DNA of 23,687 nt from JAPEKQ01 sp964597945 (lineage in GTDB: Bacteria > Joyebacterota > Joyebacteria > Joyebacterales > Joyebacteraceae). Positions 15,467 through 23,000 of this stretch are shown here, one piece after another (position 1 is the first letter of the stretch; the number at the start of each line of letters is the position of its first letter). A program made the position numbers and the translations under genes. The DNA lies in NCBI GenBank assembly GCA_964597945.1, contig CAZRAD010000028.1:1-23687 (forward strand), in the 5' to 3' direction. Under the pieces are notes generated by a model. That model was not told the origin of the DNA. It did no database searches and worked only from the letters and a program-made list of their open reading frames with translations.

Positions 15467-17581
15467 ATGAAGCGTTCCCACGGACTGTCCCATGAACGCG
15501 CAACATCGCGTGGGATCCGGCGCGGTGCGGCCATACTCGTTGCGCTGACGGCGCTCGCCATCGCGAGCTGTGGCAGCGTGGCATCCGCGGTCGAGACGAC
15601 CTACTGGCGCACCGACAGCTACACGGGGTTTCTCCGTGGGACGGCGGCCGGCGTGGCCATCCTCGAGAGCGGACGGGTCGTGCCCGGCGCGCCCATGACC
15701 GCCCTCGATGTCCCCGACTGCGACTACGTGTGGTCGGCGGCCGTGGGTACTCGCGGCGAGGTCTACGTGACGACCGGAACACCGGGCAGCCTCTGCCGCG
15801 CTGACGTCTCGGGAGGACGCGTGCTGCTCTCGATGGATGATGTCGATCTGCCGGCGCTGGCCGTCGGATGGGGGGGCGACGTGTTCGTCGGGACCGCGCC
15901 GGGCGGCGAGGTCTACCGCGTTGCCCCGGACGGTGATTCCGAGCTGTTCTATGAGACGGGCGAGAACTACATCTGGGCGATGGCCTTCTCACCGGAGCAC
16001 GGACTCATCGTCGGTACCGGAGAGGCCGCGGTCGTCATCGCCCTCGACAGCGACGCCCGCGCCCGCACGCTGGCCCAGCCGACGGATCTCAATATCGTGA
16101 CATTGGTGGTGGACGGGGAGCGTGTCTTCGCCGGCACCGGGGGGGACGGTCTTCTGCTGGATGTGACTCCCGGGGGCGACGCCAGGGTTCTCTACGACAC
16201 GCGATACGATGAGGTGTCCGGCATCGTCGCGGACACGGACGGCTCGCTGCTGTTCTCGGCGTCGAGCATCTCGATGGAGCAGGCCCTCGATGAGATGGCC
16301 GACCCGAGCGTCCCGCTCGGTGAGGGGGCCGTCTATCGAACGACGGCCGGCGGGGCGTACGAGGTCTGGAGATCGGGCGAGGCGCCCGTCGTCTCGCTCG
16401 GACGGACCCCCGACGGGGCGGTTGTGGCGGGGATGGGCTCGAGCGGCAGGGTCTTCGCGATCGAGCCGGGCGCTCACGGTCTCCTCGCCGACCTGGATGA
16501 GGCCGAGGCGCTCTCGATCATCGCAGCCGAGGGCGGTACGATCGTGACGACCGGGACGCCTGGCGGCGCCTACCGGCTCGAACGAGGGACATCCGGGGAG
16601 GGGAGCTACGAGTCCCGCGTCTTTGATGCGGTGACCTCCGCGATCTGGGGAAGCTGCCTGGTGACCGCCGATGACGCCGGTCACATCTCCGTCGAGACAC
16701 GCAGCGGCAGCATCGAGCATCCCGACCACAGCTGGAGCGACTGGACGTCGCTTGAGGATGGGCGGGTCGCGAGCCCCGCGTCACGGTTCCTCCAGTGGCG
16801 AGCCACGTTCGACGGAGGTGCCGGTCGAGAGACCTCGCTCCGGGCGGTCGAGATCGCGTACCTGCGCGAGAACGTCCCGCCCCAGGTTGTGAGCGTCACC
16901 GTCTCCGAGGCGGGCCGCGGGTTCTCGACCAACGGGCTCGGGAACGACACGGCGACGCAGACGCTTCCGTCGGGTCTCGAGGTGACCTACTCGATGAACG
17001 CGGTCGAGCGCAGCGCGGTCGGGCTCCCGGCCGTGGCGCGTGGCCTCAGAACGGTGGAGTGGGATGCGTTCGATCCGAACGGCGACGAGCTGACTTTCGA
17101 CGTCTATGTCCGCCATGAGGATGAGAGTGAATGGTGGTTGATGGAGGGCGATCTCGACAGGCCCTTCCACACGTGGGATAGCTACTCGATGCCCGACGGT
17201 CGGTACAGGATACGCATCGTTGCGTCCGATCGTCCCGGCAACCCCCCGACGTCGGCGTTCGATGCCGAGGGGACAAGCGGCGCCTTCGCGATCGACAACA
17301 CACCGCCGACCATTGGTGCGATCGATCTCGAATCGGGCCGCGACGGCGCCACGCTCACGGTATCGGTCGACGACGCCTCGAGTCCGCTCGCCGCGGTCGA
17401 GGTCTCCGTGGACTACGGGGAGTGGGAGCGGGTCCATCCGGGGGACGGGATGTACGACGGCCGTTCCGAGGAGGGACGACTCGTGCTGTCGGGGCTCGCC
17501 GATGGCGAGCACGCTGTCGCGGTGCGGGCGTTCGACCGCCCCGGGAACGTGGGGGTCCGGAGGGTGGTACTGAAGTCCTGA
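15467..17581 (+). CDS. exported beta-propeller protein with Ig-like C-terminal modules
   Basis: A 704-residue exported protein of unknown function, 41 bases downstream of the S55 gene. The ATG at 15467 has GAGGAGG upstream. The N-terminus is a signal peptide with either a lipobox (I-A-S-C, Cys near residue 36) or a signal peptidase I site (A-S-A); the sequence does not decide between lipoprotein and soluble. Repeated blades (about 45-370) with motifs such as V-Y-V-T-T-G-T-P-G, V-F-V-G-T-A-P-G-G-E-V-Y-R and V-F-A-G-T-G-G-D-G suggest a six- or seven-bladed propeller. A module at about 405-465 carries E-T-R-S-G-S, W-S-D-W and F-L-Q-W-R. Ig/fibronectin-like modules follow (about 520-704), with D-G-R-Y-R-I-R-I-V-A-S-D and D-N-T-P-P-T-I. 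The pairing with S55 suggests a shared function, perhaps as partner or substrate. Confidence 0.75.
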   Translation: MKRSHGLSHERATSRGIRRGAAILVALTALAIASCGSVASAVETTYWRTDSYTGFLRGTAAGVAILESGRVVPGAPMTALDVPDCDYVWSAAVGTRGEVYVTTGTPGSLCRADVSGGRVLLSMDDVDLPALAVGWGGDVFVGTAPGGEVYRVAPDGDSELFYETGENYIWAMAFSPEHGLIVGTGEAAVVIALDSDARARTLAQPTDLNIVTLVVDGERVFAGTGGDGLLLDVTPGGDARVLYDTRYDEVSGIVADTDGSLLFSASSISMEQALDEMADPSVPLGEGAVYRTTAGGAYEVWRSGEAPVVSLGRTPDGAVVAGMGSSGRVFAIEPGAHGLLADLDEAEALSIIAAEGGTIVTTGTPGGAYRLERGTSGEGSYESRVFDAVTSAIWGSCLVTADDAGHISVETRSGSIEHPDHSWSDWTSLEDGRVASPASRFLQWRATFDGGAGRETSLRAVEIAYLRENVPPQVVSVTVSEAGRGFSTNGLGNDTATQTLPSGLEVTYSMNAVERSAVGLPAVARGLRTVEWDAFDPNGDELTFDVYVRHEDESEWWLMEGDLDRPFHTWDSYSMPDGRYRIRIVASDRPGNPPTSAFDAEGTSGAFAIDNTPPTIGAIDLESGRDGATLTVSVDDASSPLAAVEVSVDYGEWERVHPGDGMYDGRSEEGRLVLSGLADGEHAVAVRAFDRPGNVGVRRVVLKS

Positions 17582-17620
17582 GCCATCATCTATCGTGCGA
17601 CGGGTCAGATGTTTACGCTG

Positions 17621-17649
17621 GTGGCGTTTCGGTGAAACCCGGGCGCCAC
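17621..17649 (+). other. hairpin downstream of the propeller gene
   Basis: Outer GTGGC...GCCAC pairs around an inner GTTTC-GGT-GAAAC stem, about 40 bases after the stop codon at 17581. No T-tract follows, so it is at best a weak terminator or an mRNA 3'-end structure. The remainder of 17582-17741 shows no gene and no clear promoter. Confidence 0.3.
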
Positions 17650-17741
17650 GGTGCGTGTCTCATGGAGTAGTGATCTCCACCTCCGTTCGGAGCCGCCATG
17701 GTGGTCATGGCGGCGGGGAGCTCGATCGACGGGAGCTGAAC

Positions 17742-18335
17742 GTGGACTGCACGTCGGCAGAACGACTCATTCAGATGGAGCTTGATGCGCTCGTCCTCGG
17801 TGACGATGACCGCTTCGGAACCTCCGCGCGGCTGAGCGGCGCCGAGGCGCAAGCCCTCGCCGAACACTGCGCCGGTTGCCCGAAGTGCCGGGGTCTTCGT
17901 GCGGAGCTCCGATCGATCGACGCGGCTCTCGCCGCGACCGCCATGGAGAAGGCGCCCGCCTGGCTCCCGACGGCCGTGATGCGCGAGATCGCCCGCCCCA
18001 CAGCCGCTCCCAGACTTGAGCCGGTTGTCGTAACCGTCGGTTCCGTTCTTGGGACGGTCGCGGCGGTGACAACGCTTGTCAGAACCGGGGCACTGTCCGG
18101 CGTTGCGGGTCCCATTGGTCGATTCTCCTCGTGCCTCGATTCCTGGCTGGACGGCATCGTCTCGGCCACAACGACGGTGCCGGGCGTGGAGGCGGTACAG
18201 AGTTCCGTACCGGTCGGCGTCGCCGCGGGAGTCGTGTGGACGGTCGTCGCGGTTGGCACAGCCTTCCTCGCCGTCTCGGCGTACAGGCTCTCGAAGGAGC
18301 TCTCCCTCGACGCGCGCCGGGCATTCTCTCGATAG
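17742..18335 (+). CDS. membrane protein with zinc-binding anti-sigma (ZAS) motif; putative anti-sigma factor
   Basis: A 197-residue protein starting at GTG 17742, with GGGAG about seven bases upstream. The open frame extends further upstream, but that part is low-complexity and has no start signals. His42-x3-Cys46-x2-Cys49 (sequence H-C-A-G-C-P-K-C) matches the ZAS zinc motif of anti-sigma factors that hold ECF sigma factors at the membrane. Two hydrophobic segments follow, about 94-113 and 157-181, so the N-terminal domain is probably cytoplasmic. An ECF sigma factor lies about 0.9 kb downstream on the same strand, separated by an opposite-strand gene; it is the obvious partner, but the usual sigma-then-anti-sigma order is absent. 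If not an anti-sigma, it is a zinc-binding membrane protein of unknown role. Confidence 0.65.
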   Translation: MDCTSAERLIQMELDALVLGDDDRFGTSARLSGAEAQALAEHCAGCPKCRGLRAELRSIDAALAATAMEKAPAWLPTAVMREIARPTAAPRLEPVVVTVGSVLGTVAAVTTLVRTGALSGVAGPIGRFSSCLDSWLDGIVSATTTVPGVEAVQSSVPVGVAAGVVWTVVAVGTAFLAVSAYRLSKELSLDARRAFSR

Positions 18336-18353
18336 CCATCGAGGTTTCGAATC

Positions 18354-18518
18354 TCACTCTCTGTCGCCGTTGAGGTGACGCGACCCGGGCTCGAACCGGA
18401 TTGGATGACCGCCATGCTCGATGTCCATCTGGCAGGGCCGCACCACGTCGCACCGCACCACGACAGTTCCGCCCGGCGTGAGGGTCGTCTGGACCTTCCT
18501 GCCGGGCGGTGTTGTCAT
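18354..18518 (-). pseudogene. short open frame echoing the C-terminal tail of the DUF6249-type protein
   Basis: A 54-codon minus-strand frame (M-T-T-P-P-G-R-K...). It lies in the same frame as the gene at 18552-19004 and begins 11 sense codons after that gene's stop. Residues 30-44 read Q-M-D-I-E-H-G-G-H-P-I-R-F-E-P, against Q-K-D-I-E-H-N-G-D-P-I-R-F-D-P near the end of the upstream protein. Ten of fifteen residues are identical, and six of the codon differences are synonymous (for example CAC/CAT, CCG/CCA, ATT/ATC, CGA/CGG). That points to descent from a coding sequence. No good ribosome binding site precedes the ATG. It may be the remnant of a tandem duplicate, a small translated paralog, or a read-through extension. 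Confidence 0.45.
18462..18516. repeat. strong hairpin between convergent genes
   Basis: CCGCCCGGC (18469-18477) pairs perfectly with GCCGGGCGG (18501-18509). GACA (18462-18465) and TGTC (18513-18516) extend the helix through two G-T pairs and one mismatch. The 23-base apical part can fold further. No T-tract follows on either strand, so it may be a bidirectional transcription barrier. It overlaps the start of the short minus-strand frame. Confidence 0.5.
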
Positions 18519-18551
18519 GAGGATGAGCTGAGGGGACGCGGTTCTCCGCCG

Positions 18552-19004
18552 CTAGCTCCCGATGGCGCTGTGATCGTCCTCGCTGGCGGTGGCCGGTGTG
18601 ATGGCCGGATCGAATCGAATCGGATCCCCGTTGTGCTCGATGTCCTTCTGGTTGCGCTTGATGATAACGTGGAAGGCGATGAGGCCGATGCCGATGGCGA
18701 GCGGGATGAGACCGCCGAGCGCGGCGTCTCCGGCGATGCCGAGGATGACGAAACCGATGAGCAGCGCGACGCCGACCATCGAGAAGAAGATGCCCCAGCC
18801 AAGCGACGCAGCGGCGTTGCCCGTGGGCTGAGGGTTCATGATCTTCGGGTCGTAGATCCCCCGGTCCAGCGCTGCCCTGAACGCCCTCTCACGGGTAGCT
18901 CGACCGTTCTGGATCGCGCGCACGATCAGCATGATGATCACGATCGTCCCGCCGATACTGATGAGCGTCATTGTCATCCCAAAGAGGATTTCGGGAATGC
19001 CCAT
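18552..19004 (-). CDS. DUF6249-type small inner-membrane protein
   Basis: A 150-residue membrane protein of unknown function. The ATG at 19004 has AGGAGG eight bases upstream. One membrane helix occupies about residues 8-29. A basic cytoplasmic segment (R-A-T-R-E-R-A-F-R-A-A-L) follows, then two helices at about 69-88 and 93-113. The tail is hydrophilic and contains Q-K-D-I-E-H-N-G-D-P-I-R-F-D-P. This layout fits the DUF6249 family, which is often found near ECF sigma factors; the family call is from memory of its layout and should be confirmed. It is divergent from the sigma factor gene and convergent with the anti-sigma-like gene. Confidence 0.7.
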   Translation of the reverse strand: MGIPEILFGMTMTLISIGGTIVIIMLIVRAIQNGRATRERAFRAALDRGIYDPKIMNPQPTGNAAASLGWGIFFSMVGVALLIGFVILGIAGDAALGGLIPLAIGIGLIAFHVIIKRNQKDIEHNGDPIRFDPAITPATASEDDHSAIGS

Positions 19005-19082
19005 GACTGCTTCCTCCTGCGGCTTCTGCCGCGGTTGCGTTCGGGTCCCGGTCCTGCTCGTGCCGGCGGTCCGACCCGTCGC

Positions 19083-19111
19083 GTCTTATCACTGACGGAC
19101 CCTCAGTTCAT
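19083..19111 (-). promoter_or_regulatory. possible extended -10 promoter for the DUF6249-type gene
   Basis: On the minus strand TGATAAGAC gives a TGn extended -10 (TAAGAC at 19083-19088), like the TGATAAGAT upstream of the first C25 gene. The -35 (TGAACT, 16-base spacer) is weak at 3/6. Low confidence. Confidence 0.3.
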
Positions 19112-19169
19112 CTCCCTTTCGCTCTCTATGACCCCGGGAGAGCGGATGGGGTTTCGCTCCGAAAACAAC

Positions 19170-19197
19170 TTGGATTCAGGCCCTGTTCTGCTAGCAT
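19170..19197 (+). promoter_or_regulatory. possible promoter for the ECF sigma factor gene
   Basis: TTGGAT (19170-19175), a 16-base spacer and TAGCAT (19192-19197). Matches are 3/6 and 4/6; it is the best candidate in the divergent region 19005-19278 but weak. I see no clear GGAAC-type ECF -35 element. Confidence 0.25.
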
Positions 19198-19278
19198 TGT
19201 CGGTCGTACCCGGCCAGCCGATCGTCTGCGGACGGTCGGCGGGTGGCGTGGGTGCGTCCGGACGCTCCGGGGGTGCTG

Positions 19279-19872
19279 ATGGCTGCTGCTGACAGCGCAG
19301 CACTGCGATCGCTCGACGACCAGGAACTGGTCGCCCTCACCCAGGGCGGCTCGGACGATGCGTACGCGGTCCTCGTCGAGCGATACTCGGACTACGTTTT
19401 CACGATCGCCGCGCGCATCCTCGGTGACGACGAGGATGCCGGTGATGCGGCTCAGGAGGCGTTCGTTCGGGCGTATCGCGCCATCGGGAGATTCCGGGGC
19501 GACTCGAAATTCTCGAGCTGGCTCTATCGGATCGCAACGAACCGGGCTCTGACGCATCTCAAGCGACGCCGAAAGAGGGCGCCTGCCGTCGACATCGATG
19601 CGGGTCCTCACATTGAGTCGGCGATCGATCTCGAACCGACGAGGACCAGACCCGATCACCTCGTCATCGATGCCGAGTTCCGGACTCAGGTCCGCGCGGC
19701 GGTCGCGAAGCTGCCGGATCAGTATCGCACGGTGATCACCCTCTTCTATCTCGAGCAGAGGAGCTATAAGGAAGTAGCCGACGCACTCGGGCTCCCGATG
19801 GGTACACTGAAGACACATCTCCATCGAGCCCGTGCCATGTTGAGGAATATCATCTCGGAGCAGAACGCGTAA
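19279..19872 (+). CDS. ECF (RpoE-type) RNA polymerase sigma factor
   Basis: A 197-residue sigma factor that redirects RNA polymerase to a specific regulon. I chose the ATG at 19279 because GGGGG lies five bases upstream; in-frame GTG codons upstream add only a proline-rich piece. Sigma region 2 covers about residues 22-98: Y-A-V-L-V-E-R-Y, then D-A-A-Q-E-A-F-V-R-A-Y and F-S-S-W-L-Y-R-I-A-T-N for -10 recognition. Region 4 covers about 133-190: L-P-D-Q-Y-R-T-V, Y-K-E-V-A-D-A-L-G-L-P-M-G-T-L-K-T-H helix-turn-helix, then H-R-A-R-A for -35 recognition. The linker (about 100-132) is short, as in ECF factors, with no region 1 or 3. The gene is 39 bases before the nitroreductase gene, so the two are probably co-transcribed. 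Confidence 0.95.
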   Translation: MAAADSAALRSLDDQELVALTQGGSDDAYAVLVERYSDYVFTIAARILGDDEDAGDAAQEAFVRAYRAIGRFRGDSKFSSWLYRIATNRALTHLKRRRKRAPAVDIDAGPHIESAIDLEPTRTRPDHLVIDAEFRTQVRAAVAKLPDQYRTVITLFYLEQRSYKEVADALGLPMGTLKTHLHRARAMLRNIISEQNA

Positions 19873-19911
19873 CAGCGGACCGAAGCCGACAGGCAGATCA
19901 GGAGGGGCGAC

Positions 19912-20727
19912 GTGGAGAAGAGTTGTCTGGAAGCGATTTACGACAGGCGGAGCATCGTCAAGTTCACCGACGAGGCGGTGTCTCAGGAGAACCTCGACCA
20001 GATCCTCACGGCGGCGCTCCGGGCGTCCGGTCCGGGAGGAACGCTGACCGGCGGGTACCGGGGCTCTCAGCCTTTCTCGATGATCGTTGTGCGCGATGTC
20101 GAACGGAGGAAGAAGCTCAACGAGATGCTGTGTGAGGGGCGGAAGAAGTGTATCGAGCAGGCACCTCTTTCGGTTCTGTTCTGCGTCGATACGAACCGCC
20201 TGAACCGATGGGCGGAGGTTCAGGGCGGCACGGCACACTTCAAGGGTATCGGTGTGCTCTGGGTCGCGCTCCGGTCCGTCTACACGGCCGCTCAGAACGC
20301 CGTCATCGCCGCCGAGTCGCTCGGACTCGGCTCGCAGTACGTCCAGGAGATCGTGTGGCAGCCGTACACGACGCTCGACTTCTTCTCGCTTCCCAAGGGC
20401 GTGCTGCCGGCGGCCATGCTGCTGCTCGGACATCCGGCGGAGCGCCCAGTGCTCGCCCCGTCGCTTCCGCTCGAGGCCGTCGTTCACGAGGAGCGGTACC
20501 ATGAGCCGACGGACGAGGAACTCGTCCGGCACTTCGGTGAGAAGGAGGAGTATTTCCAGAACTGGATGAAGAACCTCCCGGCCGACTCCAAGCTCAAGAA
20601 GCACATGGAGGAGCGGGGCGTCACGAATCTTGCCCAGTTCATCTCGCTTGTGACGTACACCGAGAGCTTCTACAAGTGGCGTGACGACATGGTTCGGATG
20701 AATCTCGCCCTGTCGGAGCTTGAGTAG
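19912..20727 (+). CDS. nitroreductase-family FMN oxidoreductase with C-terminal extension
   Basis: A 271-residue flavoprotein of the nitroreductase fold, which uses FMN and NAD(P)H to reduce nitro compounds, quinones or other acceptors; the actual substrate cannot be told. It starts at GTG 19912, with a strong GGAGGGG site. The FMN-binding R-R-S motif lies at residues 12-14 (Y-D-R-R-S-I-V-K-F). Further landmarks are the phosphate-side G-S-Q-P-F-S strand, A-A-E-S-L-G-L-G-S-Q-Y near 135-145 and the closing P-A-A-M-L-L-L-G-H-P. The core is complete by about residue 185. An additional charged, helical tail of some 80 residues (with E-E-L-V-R-H-F-G-E-K-E-E-Y) makes it longer than the usual ~200. 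The tail contains two W-containing helices and may mediate dimer or partner contacts. Confidence 0.85.
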   Translation: MEKSCLEAIYDRRSIVKFTDEAVSQENLDQILTAALRASGPGGTLTGGYRGSQPFSMIVVRDVERRKKLNEMLCEGRKKCIEQAPLSVLFCVDTNRLNRWAEVQGGTAHFKGIGVLWVALRSVYTAAQNAVIAAESLGLGSQYVQEIVWQPYTTLDFFSLPKGVLPAAMLLLGHPAERPVLAPSLPLEAVVHEERYHEPTDEELVRHFGEKEEYFQNWMKNLPADSKLKKHMEERGVTNLAQFISLVTYTESFYKWRDDMVRMNLALSELE

Positions 20728-20753
20728 CGGAACCACGACGCATTCGACACGAT

Positions 20754-20782
20754 GGGGCGCGGCAGGAGATCTGCTGCGCCCC
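20754..20782 (+). terminator. intrinsic terminator after the nitroreductase gene
   Basis: GGGGCGCGGCAG and CTGCTGCGCCCC form a 12-bp stem with one G-T pair and a GAGAT loop, followed by TCTCTATA. It lies 27 bases after the stop codon and ends only about 12 bases before the ribosome binding site of the next gene, so it could also act as an attenuator for it. Confidence 0.65.
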
Positions 20783-20806
20783 TCTCTATAGCATGGAGTG
20801 GACCGC

Positions 20807-22024
20807 GTGGAGAGAGACATCCTGGCGTTGGCGGCATCGATCGTCCTGATCATCATCCTCGTTCGGTTCCGAGTCGACCTCGGTGTGGCCATGCTCGCGG
20901 GCGCCTGTACGATGGCGCTCGGGGCCGGGTTCGCCCCGAAGTGGACGGCGGTCCAGGTCGGGGCGGCGGCCGTCGACAGAGAAACGCTGCTGCTCTTCGG
21001 ACGGATCGCCACGATCCTGGCGCTCGGCGCGCTCGCCGGGAAGCTCGGATACCTCGATCATCTCGTCGCCGGTCTCAAGAAGATGATCCGCGACAACCGC
21101 GTCGTCGTGGCACTCATCCCTGCGTTCGGCGGGCTCCTTCCCATGCCGGGCGGCACCATGCTGACCGCCCCGATGGTCGGGAGCGCGCTCAAGGACGACG
21201 ACGTCTCCTCAGAGGAACTCCTCTTCATCAGCTACTGGTTCCGGCACGTCTGGGAGTACATCTGGCCGCTCTACCCGGCCGTCGTCTTCGCCGCGACCCT
21301 CGTGGACCGCCGTGTGTCGGACGTGTTCCTCGCCGGATGGCCTCTGACGCTGGCCGCGATCGCAGGCGGCGTCTTCTTCGTGCTGCGCCACGTCCGTGCG
21401 GGCCGGAATGAGACCTCTCCCGAGGGCAGGCGCCGCGCGTGGCCGGAGCTCATCAAGGGCGTCCTGCCGTTCGGGATCGTCATCGTCGGCGCGCTCGTCC
21501 TCAAGATCGAGCTCATCCTCGTCGTGCTGGCGGTGATCGTCCTCATGGCGATCTTCGAACGGGCCCGCGTGAGCGATGTCTTCCGCTCGCTTCGCAAGGG
21601 GGTGGCGCCCCAGATCATCACGCTCGTCTTCGGCGTCGGAGCCTACAAACACCTTCTGATAGAGACCGGCATTCGCGAGTCGGTCCCGGAGTTCCTTATC
21701 CAGATGCAGATGCCCGAGCTTCTCGTCATCATCGCCGTCCCGATGCTGATAGGGCTCATCACGGGAGTCACGCTCGCGTTCGTCGGAGTGACGTTCCCGC
21801 TTCTCATGCCGCTCTTCGGGACGCCCGAGCCCGACATGCAGCTCGTCATGCTGGCTTTCGGTTCGGGGTTCGTGGGCTGCCTGATATCGCCCGTGCATCT
21901 CTGCCTCGTTCTGGCGCGTGCCCACTTCAACGCCACATTCTCTCGCTTCTATCGGATGATGGCGCTTCCGCTTGTCGTTCTTATGGCCGTGGCGGTCGCC
22001 CTCGTGCTCTGGCCCGCGGGCTAG
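20807..22024 (+). CDS. DUF401-family integral membrane permease
   Basis: A 405-residue polytopic inner-membrane protein with about ten hydrophobic segments. I place the start at GTG 20807, which has GGAG eight bases upstream; a GTG three codons earlier lacks a ribosome binding site. Conserved features of the family include G-G-L-L-P-M-P-G-G-T-M-L-T-A-P at about residues 106-120 and W-F-R-H-V-W-E-Y at about 143-150, in the loops between early helices. The late helices contain V-G-C-L-I-S-P-V-H-L-C. DUF401 proteins belong to the ion-transporter superfamily of anion and H+ symporters, but no substrate is established for them. The stop codon overlaps the next gene's ribosome binding site (T-AGGAGG), so translation of the two is probably coupled. 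Confidence 0.85.
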   Translation: MERDILALAASIVLIIILVRFRVDLGVAMLAGACTMALGAGFAPKWTAVQVGAAAVDRETLLLFGRIATILALGALAGKLGYLDHLVAGLKKMIRDNRVVVALIPAFGGLLPMPGGTMLTAPMVGSALKDDDVSSEELLFISYWFRHVWEYIWPLYPAVVFAATLVDRRVSDVFLAGWPLTLAAIAGGVFFVLRHVRAGRNETSPEGRRRAWPELIKGVLPFGIVIVGALVLKIELILVVLAVIVLMAIFERARVSDVFRSLRKGVAPQIITLVFGVGAYKHLLIETGIRESVPEFLIQMQMPELLVIIAVPMLIGLITGVTLAFVGVTFPLLMPLFGTPEPDMQLVMLAFGSGFVGCLISPVHLCLVLARAHFNATFSRFYRMMALPLVVLMAVAVALVLWPAG

Positions 22025-22033
22025 GAGGCCCGA

Positions 22034-22936
22034 TTGAGTCGACGGAGAGCCCCCATCGCGGCCACCGCTCTCGCCGGCCTCCTGTGGGGGTCATCGTTCA
22101 TCGTCGTCAAGCTCGGGCTGCGCTCCATCGATCCCTACTGGTTTGTTCTCCTCCGCTTCGCGACCGCGGCCGCCGTCGCCGTCTCGTACGCTGCCATGAC
22201 AGGGCGGGGCCGCGCGTTCGGTCGTCTCCTCACGGACCCGCTCGTCATCTGGCTCGGTGTGTCCAACGGCATCGGCTTCGCCCTGCAGTTCCAGGGACAG
22301 ACGCTGACAACGGCCGGGAAGGCGGCGCTGTTCGTCAACAGCAGTACGATCCTCGTTGCCATCGCTTCCCGGTACCTGTTCCGCGAGCGGTTCACGTCGG
22401 TGAAGGTTGCGGCTATCGCCGTCGGAATGCTCGGAGTGCTTCTCGTGACGACCGGAGGAGCGTTCCGGTTGACGGCCGGACCCGAGTTGAGGGGCGATCT
22501 GCTCGTGCTCGCGGCGGCGGTTCTGTGGACCGCCTTCATCCTGCTCGATAAGCGTATCGTCGCGTCCGCGGATGTCGACGTGAGAGCGCTCACGGCGGCG
22601 ATGACGACGGTGACCGCGTTGACGGTCCTGCCGGTCGCGCTCGTTCTCGGGCACGGCGGCCCGCCGCCGCTGGACGCGAGGCTCTGGGTCGTCGGCTATA
22701 CGGCCGTCCTCTGCACGGTGCTTCCGTTCCTGTTGTGGTCATGGGGTCTCAAATTCATCTCAGCAACGAGTTCGTGTGTTATCCTGCTCATCGAGATCGT
22801 CTTCGCCATCGCTCTGGCCGCCGTCGTGTTCGGCGAGCGGCTCACACCGGGGGCGATGGTTGGAGCGGCACTGATCATGGGTGCGGTCTACCTCATCTCG
22901 CGGGGTGTCGTGCCTCAGGCGTCCGTGAGATCGTAG
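22034..22936 (+). CDS. EamA/DMT-family transporter (drug or metabolite exporter)
   Basis: A 300-residue inner-membrane protein with about ten helices in two EamA repeats, about 8-135 and 147-285. It starts at TTG 22034, supported by AGGAGG (22023-22028) five bases upstream, which overlaps the DUF401 stop codon. The start of repeat 1 shows G-L-L-W-G-S-S-F-I-V-V-K, typical of the family, and repeat 2 has A-A-V-L-W-T-A-F-I-L-L-D-K-R. The C-terminal helix contains G-A-A-L-I-M-G-A-V-Y-L. DMT exporters move amino acids, nucleotides or drugs, with the substrate not readable from sequence. A GC-rich palindrome lies directly after the stop. Confidence 0.9.
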   Translation: MSRRRAPIAATALAGLLWGSSFIVVKLGLRSIDPYWFVLLRFATAAAVAVSYAAMTGRGRAFGRLLTDPLVIWLGVSNGIGFALQFQGQTLTTAGKAALFVNSSTILVAIASRYLFRERFTSVKVAAIAVGMLGVLLVTTGGAFRLTAGPELRGDLLVLAAAVLWTAFILLDKRIVASADVDVRALTAAMTTVTALTVLPVALVLGHGGPPPLDARLWVVGYTAVLCTVLPFLLWSWGLKFISATSSCVILLIEIVFAIALAAVVFGERLTPGAMVGAALIMGAVYLISRGVVPQASVRS

Positions 22937-22952
22937 CGCGCCGCGCGGCGCG
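22937..22952 (+). terminator. 16-base GC palindrome directly after the EamA stop
   Basis: CGCGCCGC and GCGGCGCG form a perfect inverted repeat beginning at the base after the TAG. The sequence could form a compact GC hairpin, but no T-tract follows. It could be a weak terminator or an mRNA-stabilising structure. Confidence 0.35.
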
Positions 22953-23000
22953 GCGATTGAGCACTGCAGGACGAGGTTCACAGCTCAACGGGGGGAGAGC

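Noticed and set aside
18370..18440. tRNA-like T arm on the minus strand (GGTTCGAGCCC with a following TCGCGTC).
   Set aside because: No matching 5' acceptor strand, D arm or anticodon arm lies at the right distance. The bases are explained as codons of the R-F-E-P motif in the short minus-strand frame.
19126..21012. 628-codon minus-strand frame over the sigma factor and nitroreductase genes.
   Set aside because: Both plus-strand genes have clear domains and ribosome binding sites; the antisense product has no coherent hydrophobic core or motif.
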